From Alistipes excrementigallinarum (GTDB lineage: Bacteria > Bacteroidota > Bacteroidia > Bacteroidales > Rikenellaceae): 64,000 nucleotides of DNA. The translations under genes were made by a program, and so were the position numbers. Under the pieces are notes generated by a model, which was not told where the DNA came from, did no database searches, and worked only from the letters and a program-made list of their open reading frames with translations. Positions 1 to 8,065 of this stretch are shown piece after piece (position 1 is the first letter of the stretch; the number at the start of each line of letters is the position of its first letter). Location: NCBI GenBank assembly GCA_019112825.1, contig DXIP01000004.1:1-64000 (forward strand). Reading direction: 5' to 3'.

Positions 1-59
1 ATTTCGATAAATCGGGTATTTTATTTCGAAAAGAAGGAGCAACATTTCGATTTTCTCCC

Positions 60-67
60 TATATTTG
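60..67 (+). promoter_or_regulatory. Bacteroidota -7 promoter box for the S1/P1 nuclease gene
   Basis: TATATTTG matches the TAnnTTTG consensus and lies 31 bp before the ATG at 99, within an AT-rich stretch of an otherwise GC-rich window. Confidence 0.6.
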
Positions 68-98
68 TCCGGAGAAACCCAAAAATCCGAATCGGACC

Positions 99-875
99 AT
101 GAAAAAAGTGCTTCTGCTCGCTGCGGCGCTCCTGATGCTGCAGGTCGACACCGCCTCGGCCTGGGGGCGCACCGGCCACGACGCCATCGCCTACATCGCC
201 GAATGCCACCTGACGCCCCGCGCGCGCCGCGTTATCGAACGCTACCTCGGCCACTCGATTGTCTACGACGCCTCGTGGATGGACGACTGGCGCTCGGAAC
301 CCCAATACGCCTGGGGGCGCACCATCCACTCGGCCTCGGTCGACGACCAGTTCGAATACATGCCCGACAAGCGGGGCGACGTCGTCTCGGGACTCGAGCG
401 CTCCATCGAGACGCTCGCCGACTACCGCACGCAGGACGACTCGACGGTGGTCGCCTGCCTGCGCTGCATCATCCACTTCATGGGTGACCTGCACTGCCCG
501 GGCCACGTGCGCTACGGCGGGGGCAAGCTGAAGAACTATCCGGTCTACTTCAACGGCCGCAAGTACAACTACCACACGGTGTGGGACGACGTAATCCTCG
601 AAAGCTGCCACCGCTGGAGCTACCTCGAGTACGGCCACCAGCTCGACCGCTGCACGCGGCGTGAGATTCGCGCCATCTGCCGCGGCACGGTGCGCGACTG
701 GTTCCGCGAGAATGCCCTCGCAAGCCGTCACATCTACGAGCAGGCGGCCCCCGGGCAGGAGTTCACCACGCGGGAGGTCAAATCGTTCCTCAACCGCAAC
801 CACCCGCTGGCCGAGCAGCAGCTGCAGCGGGCCGGCTACCGGCTGGCCCACGTGCTCAACGAGCTCTTCGGGTAG
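99..875 (+). CDS. Secreted S1/P1-type nuclease
   Basis: A 258-residue exported zinc-dependent nuclease of the S1/P1 family, expected to cut single-stranded DNA/RNA to 5'-nucleotides in the periplasm or outside the cell. Residues 1-21 form a signal peptide ending TASA, so the mature protein starts at Trp22, the residue whose amino end binds zinc in this family. The other expected ligands are all visible: His27, Asp62 or 63, His77, His126, Asp130, His136, His159 and Asp163, with P1-like spacing. The length fits the family. It stands alone, with its own promoter and a strong terminator after it, and probably serves nucleotide scavenging. The family assignment is firm; the substrate is inferred. 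Confidence 0.93.
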   Translation: MKKVLLLAAALLMLQVDTASAWGRTGHDAIAYIAECHLTPRARRVIERYLGHSIVYDASWMDDWRSEPQYAWGRTIHSASVDDQFEYMPDKRGDVVSGLERSIETLADYRTQDDSTVVACLRCIIHFMGDLHCPGHVRYGGGKLKNYPVYFNGRKYNYHTVWDDVILESCHRWSYLEYGHQLDRCTRREIRAICRGTVRDWFRENALASRHIYEQAAPGQEFTTREVKSFLNRNHPLAEQQLQRAGYRLAHVLNELFG

Positions 876-977
876 CCCCGGAGGGAAGGCAACGGACCGG
901 GAGGCCATCAGCTCGGGGACCAATGGACCCGGGGCCAACGGACCGGGAAACAACAAACCGGGATGTCCATCAAACAG

Positions 978-1013
978 CGAACCGGCCGCTCTTGTGCAGG
1001 AGCGGCCGGTTCG
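978..1013. terminator. Intrinsic terminator after the nuclease gene
   Basis: A perfect 14-bp stem (978-991 with 1000-1013) closes an 8-nt loop and is followed by a T-rich TTTGTTGTT. It lies between two genes that point at each other and could serve both. The rest of 876-1282 is GC-rich sequence with short repeats (for example around 1140-1195) in which no gene is recognised. Confidence 0.75.
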
Positions 1014-1282
1014 TTTGTTGTTCCGGCAGTTCGTCCGGGCGCCGGGTACGGGGTGGATGCGGATACGGGCGAAGTCGGGCCGGGGCAAGGCGTCGGATGC
1101 GAGGTCCGGGCGGGTGCCGGGTGCCGGACAAAACGACTGGCGAAACAGCGGGCAAAACGGCGGGCAAAATGCCGCGCAAAATGCCGCACAGGGTCTCGCA
1201 TGGGGTCTCACGCAAGTCATAGCCGCATCAAAGCCCCCGCGTCGGGGCATCGGCAGCGCTTCCGCCCCAAAAGCCCCCCGCG

Positions 1283-1723
1283 TCAGGGCATCGGCAGCGA
1301 GATGGTGCGCGCGTCGAGGTAGGAATCGGGATAGGGGCCCCAGTTGGAGGCCTGTCCGTTCGACAGCATGAAGCGGGGCCCCAGCAGCGTCATGTTGTCG
1401 ATGACATGCACGCGGCGCGGCAGCTGCTCCCGCGTGACGACCACCACCGACGACATGGGAACCACCGGCCGGGCCGGCGAGCTCTCCAGCTCGGGTTCGT
1501 AGACGCGGTAATCGACGTAGTGGCGGCTCCACGACGCCAGCGAATCGAGGCGGTGGAGCACCTCCCGCTCGCCGAAGTCGTTGCGCACGATGTCACTCCG
1601 GAAAATTCGCTCTTCGGGCTGGCCGTAGTGCGGCTGTTGCGCCGCAACCGTGCAGGCACAGCCGGCGGCAAGCAGCAGCGTCAGGGCTGCCTGCAGCAAA
1701 GTCTTGTTTCGTCTCTTCATCAT
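1283..1723 (-). CDS. Putative exported protein of unknown function
   Basis: A 146-residue protein that I do not recognise. Residues 1-29 look like a signal peptide (basic start, Leu/Ala core, VAAQ at the likely cut site), so it is probably periplasmic. The mature part is rich in Arg, Glu, Ser and Tyr with no clear motif. It has a valine-rich beta-strand-like segment (SSVVVVTREQ) and ends with ISLPMP. The start was chosen because it precedes the signal peptide. It converges on the nuclease gene across a shared terminator. No close family member can be named. Confidence 0.6.
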   Translation of the reverse strand: MMKRRNKTLLQAALTLLLAAGCACTVAAQQPHYGQPEERIFRSDIVRNDFGEREVLHRLDSLASWSRHYVDYRVYEPELESSPARPVVPMSSVVVVTREQLPRRVHVIDNMTLLGPRFMLSNGQASNWGPYPDSYLDARTISLPMP

Positions 1724-1967
1724 GGCTCTCTCCTCCTTGTTGCTTTACTGTTTACGGTAGTTTTCTTGGTTCATTCAATCATGCGCCGGAGCCGCATCCT
1801 TGCCCCTCCGGCCCGGGACCGAAGCGGGAGAGAAGACGGGCAACAGCTTCCTCCGACCCGGGACCACTTCCGGCCGGCACCCTTCCGGCCGGTTCCGCTT
1901 CCACTCGACCTCCCTTCCGGCCGGCTCCGTGTACGCACCTCCGCGCATTGCCCTTCGGCTCCGCGCC

Positions 1968-2693
1968 TCAGAAGACCTCGCGCAGAATCCGCACCGACTG
2001 CACGGCGCTGATGGCGTCGAGGTGGTAGCCGTAGTAGTCGAGCATCGCATTGAGGAACTCGACCCGCTGCGTGCGGTTGAGCGCCAGCGTCCCCAGGCGG
2101 TTCACCTCGAGGTGCATCAGTTCGTGGAGCGTGCGGGCGTTCTGCTCCGACATAATTAAAACGTTGCGCAGGGCGGTTTTCGTATAGAGTCCCTCGCGGA
2201 TGTCGAAGCAGTCCCCCTCGCGGTAGTCGTTGCCCGGAAAGAAGCCCAGAAAGCGGCTCAGACGGGCCAGAAACCAGAGGTGGAAGTTGGCCACCCCCTC
2301 CTGCAGCTCGTCGAGCGCCGCCACGCCGTTCCATACGAACTCGAAGAGAGGCTCGTTGGGCTCGCTCTCCTTGACCAGCCGGTAGAGTACCTCGGCCATG
2401 AAGAGCGCCACGGTCGACTTGCGCACGTCGAAGGGGAGCGTGCGGAGCACGATGCCGCTGTGCACCTCGCGAAAGCGGTCCATCTGCTGGCGCGACGACT
2501 CGAGCCCCTCGAACTCGAGGGCGAACATCGGCTGGAAGAGCGCCAGTTTGGAGCCGCGCCCCCGGCTGCTGCGGACCCCCTGCACCATGTAGCTGCGGCG
2601 GCCGCCCACGTCGGTGAGCAGAAAGACGACCATCGATGAGTCGCCGTATTTGAGCGTGTGCAGCACGATGCCGCGTCCCTTGTAGCTTTTCAC
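1968..2693 (-). CDS. recO: DNA repair protein RecO
   Basis: RecO binds ssDNA and, with RecR, helps load RecA onto gaps covered by SSB. The 241-residue product starts with an OB-fold segment (KGRGIVLHTLKYGDSS, then a basic patch VRSSRGRGSKL) and continues into an all-helical C-terminal half, the usual RecO layout and length. Bacteroidota RecO often lacks the four zinc-binding cysteines, and they are absent here. The open frame runs about 106 codons further upstream, but that part is Pro/Arg-rich low-complexity sequence translated from a repeat. I therefore set the start at the GTG at 2693, which gives the normal family length. That start is the least certain part. Confidence 0.85.
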   Translation of the reverse strand: MKSYKGRGIVLHTLKYGDSSMVVFLLTDVGGRRSYMVQGVRSSRGRGSKLALFQPMFALEFEGLESSRQQMDRFREVHSGIVLRTLPFDVRKSTVALFMAEVLYRLVKESEPNEPLFEFVWNGVAALDELQEGVANFHLWFLARLSRFLGFFPGNDYREGDCFDIREGLYTKTALRNVLIMSEQNARTLHELMHLEVNRLGTLALNRTQRVEFLNAMLDYYGYHLDAISAVQSVRILREVF

Positions 2694-2739
2694 GTTTTCG
2701 GTTTGCAGTACGACACAATGGAGCGCCGAGTGCCTTCCC

Positions 2740-3025
2740 GGCCCCGGCGCCGCAGCCCCCGGCGGGCGGGAGGGCGGAAGGGGAAGGCGGGGGGGCTTTG
2801 GCCGCGGGCTGGCGGGCGAGGTCAACCGGCGGGTTGGCAGGCGGAGCAGACCAGCGGGCTGGCGGGCGAAGCCAACCGGCGGGGTTGACGGCCGAAGCCG
2901 ACCGACGGGCTGGCCGACGGCCGGCCGGGTAAAACAGCCGGGCCCGGCAACCGGGTCTGCCGGCCGGGGCAGGTGACCGGGGGAAACCGCCGGGGCAGAC
3001 CGCCGTATCAACCGCCACCCCCGGG
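2740..3025. repeat. GC-rich low-complexity spacer between recO and prmA
   Basis: This stretch is built from imperfect copies of a roughly 25-30 bp unit, roughly GCGGGCTGGCGGGCGAAGCC followed by AACCGGCGG. It keeps a frame open on both strands by composition alone. I see no gene in it. It looks like local tandem expansion. Confidence 0.6.
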
Positions 3026-3032
3026 GACCGGG

Positions 3033-3866
3033 TCAGGCCTCCGTGCGGCGCAGGTGGAGCAGCTGCCAGCCGTCGCGTTCGCGGCGGGCCACAGGCTCAA
3101 ATCCCAGCTCGCGGCCACGCGCCAGCAGGCACTCGACATCGCCGGCCAGGAAGCCGCTCAGCAGCAGGTCGCCCCCCGCGGCGAGCGTCGCCGCATAGGC
3201 GGGCATGTCGGCCATGAGGATGTTGCGGTTGATGTTGGCCAGGATGAAGTCGAAGCGGCGCCCCGCAAGCAGCCGCGCATCGCCCAGCAGCGGCTCGACC
3301 TGCGCACCGACGCCATTGGCCTCGGCATTCTCGCGGCAGTTCTCCACAGCCCAGTCGTCGATGTCGATGGCCGTCATCCGCCGGGCCCCGCAGCGGGCCG
3401 CCAGGATGGCCAGCACGCCGGTGCCGCACCCCATGTCAAGTCCGCAGCGGCCGGCAACCCCCAAATCGAGCGTCGCGGAGGCCATGAGCCACGTGGTGGC
3501 GTGGTGCCCCGTGCCGAACGACATGCGCGGCATGATGACCACCTCAGCCACCCCCTCGGGCGCCGGCGCATGGAACGGCGCACGGATGAGCAGCCGCCCC
3601 TCCACCTCGACGGGCGGGAAGTTGCGCTCCCAGAGGGCGTTCCAGTTCTGCGTCTCGATGGCGACGTAGCGCCCCTCGAGCCCCATCCGCCCGAGCATCG
3701 CATCGACCTCGGCCTTGCAGTCGGCCAGCCGCTCGCCCGGGATGTAGGCCTTGAGCAGCGTCCCCTCGGTCTCGAAGCTCTCGAAGGGGTAGTCGGCCAG
3801 CTCGGCCGTCACAATCTCGCACTGCTCGCCGTCGCGGCAGGGGATATTCAAGACGACATAGTCCAT
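3033..3866 (-). CDS. prmA: Ribosomal protein L11 methyltransferase
   Basis: PrmA uses S-adenosylmethionine to methylate ribosomal protein L11. The 277-residue protein has the small N-terminal recognition domain (about 1-100), then a linker, then a class I methyltransferase fold. Visible motifs are MSFGTGHHATT just before the SAM domain, the SAM-binding DMGCGTGVLAILAA, the acidic TAIDIDDWAVENC strand, and ANINRNIL in the NPPY-like position. Length and order match the Bacteroidota family. It is transcribed away from xerD, and the two promoters overlap. A 5' leader of about 30 nt is expected. Confidence 0.93.
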   Translation of the reverse strand: MDYVVLNIPCRDGEQCEIVTAELADYPFESFETEGTLLKAYIPGERLADCKAEVDAMLGRMGLEGRYVAIETQNWNALWERNFPPVEVEGRLLIRAPFHAPAPEGVAEVVIMPRMSFGTGHHATTWLMASATLDLGVAGRCGLDMGCGTGVLAILAARCGARRMTAIDIDDWAVENCRENAEANGVGAQVEPLLGDARLLAGRRFDFILANINRNILMADMPAYAATLAAGGDLLLSGFLAGDVECLLARGRELGFEPVARRERDGWQLLHLRRTEA

Positions 3867-3885
3867 AATTATGTAAAATTTTTCG

Positions 3886-3905
3886 TACCTTTGAGGACAA
3901 AGTTA
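3886..3905. promoter_or_regulatory. Overlapping antiparallel promoters of prmA and xerD
   Basis: The + strand has TACCTTTG at 3886-3893, pointing to xerD. The - strand has TAACTTTG at 3905-3898, pointing to prmA. Both fit TAnnTTTG exactly. Each promoter would start transcription inside or beside the other, so RNA polymerase is unlikely to occupy both at once. Confidence 0.65.
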
Positions 3906-3935
3906 CGGATAATCTTCGGAAACCCGACCCGTCGA

Positions 3936-4832
3936 ATGGCAGAAAATACGAAAAAGTGGGAGGAGGAGGCCCGCCGCTACCGCCTCTACATCCGCCTTGA
4001 GAAGCGTCTCTCGCAGAACACCGTCGCCTCGTACATGCGCGACCTAAGGCAGTTCGCCCACTTCATCCTGCGGCAGTACGACGTCGCCCCGCGCAAGGTC
4101 GAGCAACAGATGGTCGAGCGCTACATGGGGTGGCTCTTCGACCGCGGCCGCGAGAAGGCCTCGCAGGCGCGGGCGCTCAGCGGCGTAAAGAGCTTCTTCA
4201 ACTACCTGCTCCTGAGCGACCGCATCGAGTCGTCGCCCGCCGAGTTCGTCAACGCCCCCAAGTTCGGGCGGCCGCTGCCCGACATCCTCTCGACCGAGGA
4301 GATTGACCGCATCATCGCCGCCGCACAGGGGCCGACGACCAAGGGGCTGCGCGACGGCGCCATGCTCGAGGTGCTCTACTCGTGCGGGCTGCGCGCTTCG
4401 GAGCTCGTGTCGCTGCGGATGAGCGACCTCTTCTTCGGCGAGGGCTACATCCGCGTCATCGGCAAGGGGGACAAGCAGCGGCTGGTCCCCATCAGCAGCG
4501 TGGCGCGCGACAAGGTGCAGCGCTACCTCGAGAAGCGGCGCGAGGTGACCACCAGCGACGACGCCGTCTTCCTCAACAACCGCGGCGGAAGGCTCACGCG
4601 CGTGATGCTCTTCACCATCATCAGGCAGGCGGCCGCGCGGGCCGGCATCACGAAGCACATCAGCCCCCACACCTTCCGCCACTCGTTCGCCACCCATCTG
4701 CTCGAGGGGGGCGCCAGCATCCGCCAAGTGCAGGAGATGCTGGGCCACGAGAGCATCCTGACCACCGAAATCTACACCCACCTGGACAGCGTCCGCCTGC
4801 GCGAGACGGTCGAAAAGCACCTGCCCGTCTGA
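3936..4832 (+). CDS. xerD: Site-specific tyrosine recombinase XerD
   Basis: A 298-residue tyrosine recombinase of the XerC/XerD type, which resolves chromosome dimers at dif. The N-terminal SAM-like DNA-binding domain (about 10-95) is followed by the catalytic domain. All catalytic residues are present: Arg153 (in CGLRASEL), Lys177 (in GKGDKQR), His245 and Arg248 (in HTFRHSFATHLLEGG), His271 (in LGHES) and Tyr280. The frame is open much further upstream, but only through the antisense of prmA. The ATG at 3936, about 40 bp after a consensus promoter box, gives the standard Xer length. XerD rather than XerC is inferred from overall similarity. Confidence 0.93.
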   Translation: MAENTKKWEEEARRYRLYIRLEKRLSQNTVASYMRDLRQFAHFILRQYDVAPRKVEQQMVERYMGWLFDRGREKASQARALSGVKSFFNYLLLSDRIESSPAEFVNAPKFGRPLPDILSTEEIDRIIAAAQGPTTKGLRDGAMLEVLYSCGLRASELVSLRMSDLFFGEGYIRVIGKGDKQRLVPISSVARDKVQRYLEKRREVTTSDDAVFLNNRGGRLTRVMLFTIIRQAAARAGITKHISPHTFRHSFATHLLEGGASIRQVQEMLGHESILTTEIYTHLDSVRLRETVEKHLPV

Positions 4833-4861
4833 GGGGGGGGGAGAGGCGGCGGGGGTCCGCA

Positions 4862-5120
4862 CGTCCGAGGCAGCAAAGGAGGCAGGTGCCGGGAGGGAGG
4901 CGGGCGCCAACCCGTCCGAGGCAGCAAAGGAGGCAGGCGCCGACCCGTCCGAGGAGGAGCCGCGGCGGAGAAGACGGGCGGCGGGCCCTCTTCTGAAAAA
5001 GGCGGCCGCCGGAGACCGTTTCGGGAGGCCCGTCCGAGCCGCCCGCCCACCGAAAACCGCCCACCGAAAACCGTCGCCGGAAAACCGCCGCCGAAAACCG
5101 CCGCCGGAAACCGCTGCCGA
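4862..5120. repeat. Short direct and tandem repeats in the xerD-kinase spacer
   Basis: A 25-bp sequence (CGTCCGAGGCAGCAAAGGAG then GCAGG) occurs at 4862-4886 and again at 4913-4937. From about 5045 to 5120 a 12-14 bp unit of the type CCACCGAAAACCG is repeated about six times with drift. There is no supported gene between 4833 and 5176. Confidence 0.65.
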
Positions 5121-5163
5121 AGCGGCCCGCGGCGGGAAATTTGGCAAAACGGGCCGCGAACCC

Positions 5164-5171
5164 TATCTTTG
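5164..5171 (+). promoter_or_regulatory. -7 promoter box immediately before the kinase start codon
   Basis: TATCTTTG ends 5 bp before the ATG at 5177. In Bacteroidota transcription begins a few bases after this box, so the mRNA would have almost no 5' leader. Confidence 0.65.
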
Positions 5172-5176
5172 TACCG

Positions 5177-8065
5177 ATGCCGGAAGAGTCGAAATTCGTC
5201 AAGACCAAAATCGTCGCAGGATACCTTCTGCTGGTCGCTGCGGCGCTGCTCGCGGTGGGCTACGTCTACCGCGAAACGGTGCGCGTCGCTGCGCCCGACG
5301 GCTCCTACGCGCTGCTCCACCTCAAGCGCAACATGGTGGGCGAGACGCTCTACCACCTCTACCGCGCCGAGAGCTGCGCCCAGCTCGCCATTGCCGGCTA
5401 CTCCTCCTACGACGCCCGCTACGGCAGCGAAATCGACTCCGTGCGCCGCTGCCTCGACTCGCTGCGCCGCCTCTCGCCCGACGCCGACTCGCTCCAGCGG
5501 CTGAGGCTCGACAGCATCGAACACCTCATCGCCGAAAAGGTGCTCCGCACCACCAACCTCCGCCGCTCCATCCGCTCGGCGGGGAGCGCCGCGCTGCTCG
5601 ACGCCAACGTCGAACGGCTCCTCGCACGGCTCGACTCGCTCTCGGCCGAGGCAAGCCTCACGCAGCCCCCCGTGCGCAGCGTCATCTCGCAGGACACCGT
5701 CGCCACGCCGCGCCGCAAGAGGCGCTTCTTCCGCCGCATCGCCGACATCTTCAGCCCCCCGAAGGAGGATTCGACGCTCGTCATCTCGCGCCGCGAGGTC
5801 ATCGACTCGCTCCCCTCGGCCGAGTCGATGCGCGACACCATCGGGTCGGTGCTCCGCACGCTCCAGAGCACGGTGACCAGCCAGCGCCTCGCCTACAACG
5901 ACCGGGCCTGGAACGAGGGGCTGCGGCTGAGGGCCAGCAACGAGCTGGTCGACGAGAAGGTCTACCGCCTCATCCGCGACTTCGAGCAGGAGGAGACCGC
6001 CTACCTGCTCGGCCGCATCGAACGCGACGAGGCGCTGCGCAAACGCACCACCCGCCAGCTGGGGGCCATCGCCTCGGCGGCCGTCGCCCTCATGCTGCTC
6101 TTCGTGGCGATTCTCTGGCGCGACATCAACCGCAGCAACCGCTACAAGCGGGCCCTCGAGCAGGCCAACCGTGACAAGGCGGCGCTGCTCGACGCCCGCC
6201 AGAAGCTGATGCTGGCCGTCACGCACGACATCAAGGCGCCGCTGGGGGCCATCATGGGCTACACCGAACTGCTCGAACGGCTCACCCGCGGCGAGCGCGA
6301 ACGCCACTATCTGGAGAACATCACCCGCTCGTCGGAGCATCTGCTCGCCCTGACGCGCAGCCTGCTCGACTTCTACCGGCTCGACATCCACAAGATGGAG
6401 CTCAACACGGTGCCCTTCATCCCCGAGCGCCTCTTCGAGGCCATCCGCGCGGGCTTTGCCGCGCAGGCCGCCGCCAAGGGGCTTACGCTGACGCTCCGCA
6501 CGGGGGAGGGCTGCCGCTGCGAGGTGACGGGTGACGCCTCGCGCATCCGCCAGGTGGCCGACAACCTGCTCTCGAACGCCGTGAAGTTCACCGACACGGG
6601 GGGCGTGGAGCTCGAGGTGGCCTGCGGCGGGGGGCGGCTCCGCTTCTCGGTGCGCGACACGGGGCGGGGCATCGGGGCCGGGGAGCGGGAGCGCATCTTC
6701 CGCGAGTTCGAACGGAGCAGCTCGGCCCGCGGGGTCGAGGGGTTCGGGCTGGGGCTCTCGATTGTGGAGCGGCTCGTGCGGCTGCTCGGGGGCGAAATCA
6801 CCCTCGAGAGCAGCCCCGGAAAGGGGAGCTGCTTCACGGTGACGCTTCCCGTCGGGGAGCGCACGGCAGGGCCGCGGGACTCTCTCCCGGAGCGGAAGGA
6901 GGAGTGCGCCGGGGCGGACGGGGCGACGCTGCTGGTGGTGGACGACGACCCGCTGCAGCTTGAGCTGACCGAGGCGCAGTGCCGCCAGGCGGGCATCCGA
7001 GCCGTCAGCTGCAGCCGTCCCGAGCGGGCGGCGCAGATGGCCGCCGAGGGGCGCTTCGACGTGGTGCTGACCGACATCCAGATGCCCGGGACCGACGGAT
7101 TCGGCGTGCGGGCCGAGGTGGAGCGGGCGGTGCCCGGGCTGCCGGTCATCGCCGTGACGGCCCGCAGCGAGACCGACGAGCTCCTCGAAGCGGGCTTTGC
7201 CGCCGCGCTGCGCAAGCCCTTCACGCGGGCGGAGCTCTGCGCGACGCTGGCCGCCGTGCTGCACCGCACGGGGCCGGACCGGGAGACGGAGCCGGACGGG
7301 GCGGAAGAGCGGCCCGATGCGGAGGAGCTGCCGGCGGGGGATTCGCCGGAACGGTCCGAAGAGGGACAGCCCGGGACGGGAGCTTCGCCCAAGCAGTCCG
7401 ACAGGCAACAGACAGAGGCGGAGCGAACCGGGGCCAAGCAGCCGGAAGAGGCGGGAGCCGGGGAGCCGGGAGAAGCAGGCGTCGGGGCGGAGCGGAAGCG
7501 AACCGCAAAGCCGGGGCCGGAAGAACCGGGAGATTCAATAGAACCCGGAGAGCCAAGTGATTCAACAGAGCCGGGCGAATCGGGCGATTCTATAGAATCG
7601 GGAGAACCAGGAAAACCGATAGAAACGGACGGGGCGGTAGATTCAACAGAACCAACAGGGTCGGACGGACCGGTGGAGCGGCCCGATTTCGGGCGGCTGA
7701 CCGCCTTTGCGGGCGACGACCCCGAGGCGGCGCATGCCATTCTGCGCTCGTTTGTCGAGCAGCACACCGCCTCGGTCGAGACGCTGCGCCGCGCCCTCGC
7801 CTGCGGGGACACGGCGACGCTGCGCGCCACGGCCCACCGCATGCTCCCCCTCTTCACGATGCTCGACGCCCGGAGCGTAACGACCCCCCTGCGCCGTGCC
7901 GAACGCCTCGAGGGGCCCCTCACCCCCCAATTCCGGGCGGAGATGGAGCGCGCCTGCGAAAATGCCCGCCAAATCCTCGTTTTCGCCCAAAAAGAGGTAT
8001 CTTTGTCCCGGGAGCGCACCTCCGGAGAGGAGGGCGACAGCGCCCCCTTCAAGATGGACCGATGA
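5177..8065 (+). CDS. Hybrid sensor histidine kinase with receiver and Hpt domains
   Basis: A 962-residue membrane-bound hybrid kinase. The order is: TM helix 1 (about 11-30), a periplasmic alpha-helical sensor region (about 31-292), TM helix 2 (about 296-314), a HisKA dimerisation domain with phospho-acceptor His350 (VTHDIKAPL), a HATPase_c domain (N-box ADNLLSNAVKF, VRDTGRGIG, GFGLGLSIVERL), a receiver with Asp633 (LTDIQMPG) and Lys680, a Gly/Glu/Pro/Ser-rich repeat linker (about 700-830), and a C-terminal Hpt domain with His887 (TAHRML). This is a complete internal phosphorelay. I use the ATG at 5177 rather than 5141 because the promoter lies between them. It overlaps the next gene by ATGA, so they very likely act together. 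The signal is unknown. Confidence 0.92.
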   Translation: MPEESKFVKTKIVAGYLLLVAAALLAVGYVYRETVRVAAPDGSYALLHLKRNMVGETLYHLYRAESCAQLAIAGYSSYDARYGSEIDSVRRCLDSLRRLSPDADSLQRLRLDSIEHLIAEKVLRTTNLRRSIRSAGSAALLDANVERLLARLDSLSAEASLTQPPVRSVISQDTVATPRRKRRFFRRIADIFSPPKEDSTLVISRREVIDSLPSAESMRDTIGSVLRTLQSTVTSQRLAYNDRAWNEGLRLRASNELVDEKVYRLIRDFEQEETAYLLGRIERDEALRKRTTRQLGAIASAAVALMLLFVAILWRDINRSNRYKRALEQANRDKAALLDARQKLMLAVTHDIKAPLGAIMGYTELLERLTRGERERHYLENITRSSEHLLALTRSLLDFYRLDIHKMELNTVPFIPERLFEAIRAGFAAQAAAKGLTLTLRTGEGCRCEVTGDASRIRQVADNLLSNAVKFTDTGGVELEVACGGGRLRFSVRDTGRGIGAGERERIFREFERSSSARGVEGFGLGLSIVERLVRLLGGEITLESSPGKGSCFTVTLPVGERTAGPRDSLPERKEECAGADGATLLVVDDDPLQLELTEAQCRQAGIRAVSCSRPERAAQMAAEGRFDVVLTDIQMPGTDGFGVRAEVERAVPGLPVIAVTARSETDELLEAGFAAALRKPFTRAELCATLAAVLHRTGPDRETEPDGAEERPDAEELPAGDSPERSEEGQPGTGASPKQSDRQQTEAERTGAKQPEEAGAGEPGEAGVGAERKRTAKPGPEEPGDSIEPGEPSDSTEPGESGDSIESGEPGKPIETDGAVDSTEPTGSDGPVERPDFGRLTAFAGDDPEAAHAILRSFVEQHTASVETLRRALACGDTATLRATAHRMLPLFTMLDARSVTTPLRRAERLEGPLTPQFRAEMERACENARQILVFAQKEVSLSRERTSGEEGDSAPFKMDR

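Noticed and set aside
21..1532. Long - strand open frame over the nuclease and spacer
   Set aside because: It is antisense to a well-supported S1/P1 nuclease gene and has skewed Arg/Ala/Pro composition with no motif.
2973..3935. N-terminal extension of the xerD frame
   Set aside because: It is the antisense of prmA and GC-rich repeats. The promoter box and ATG at 3936 give the normal Xer length.
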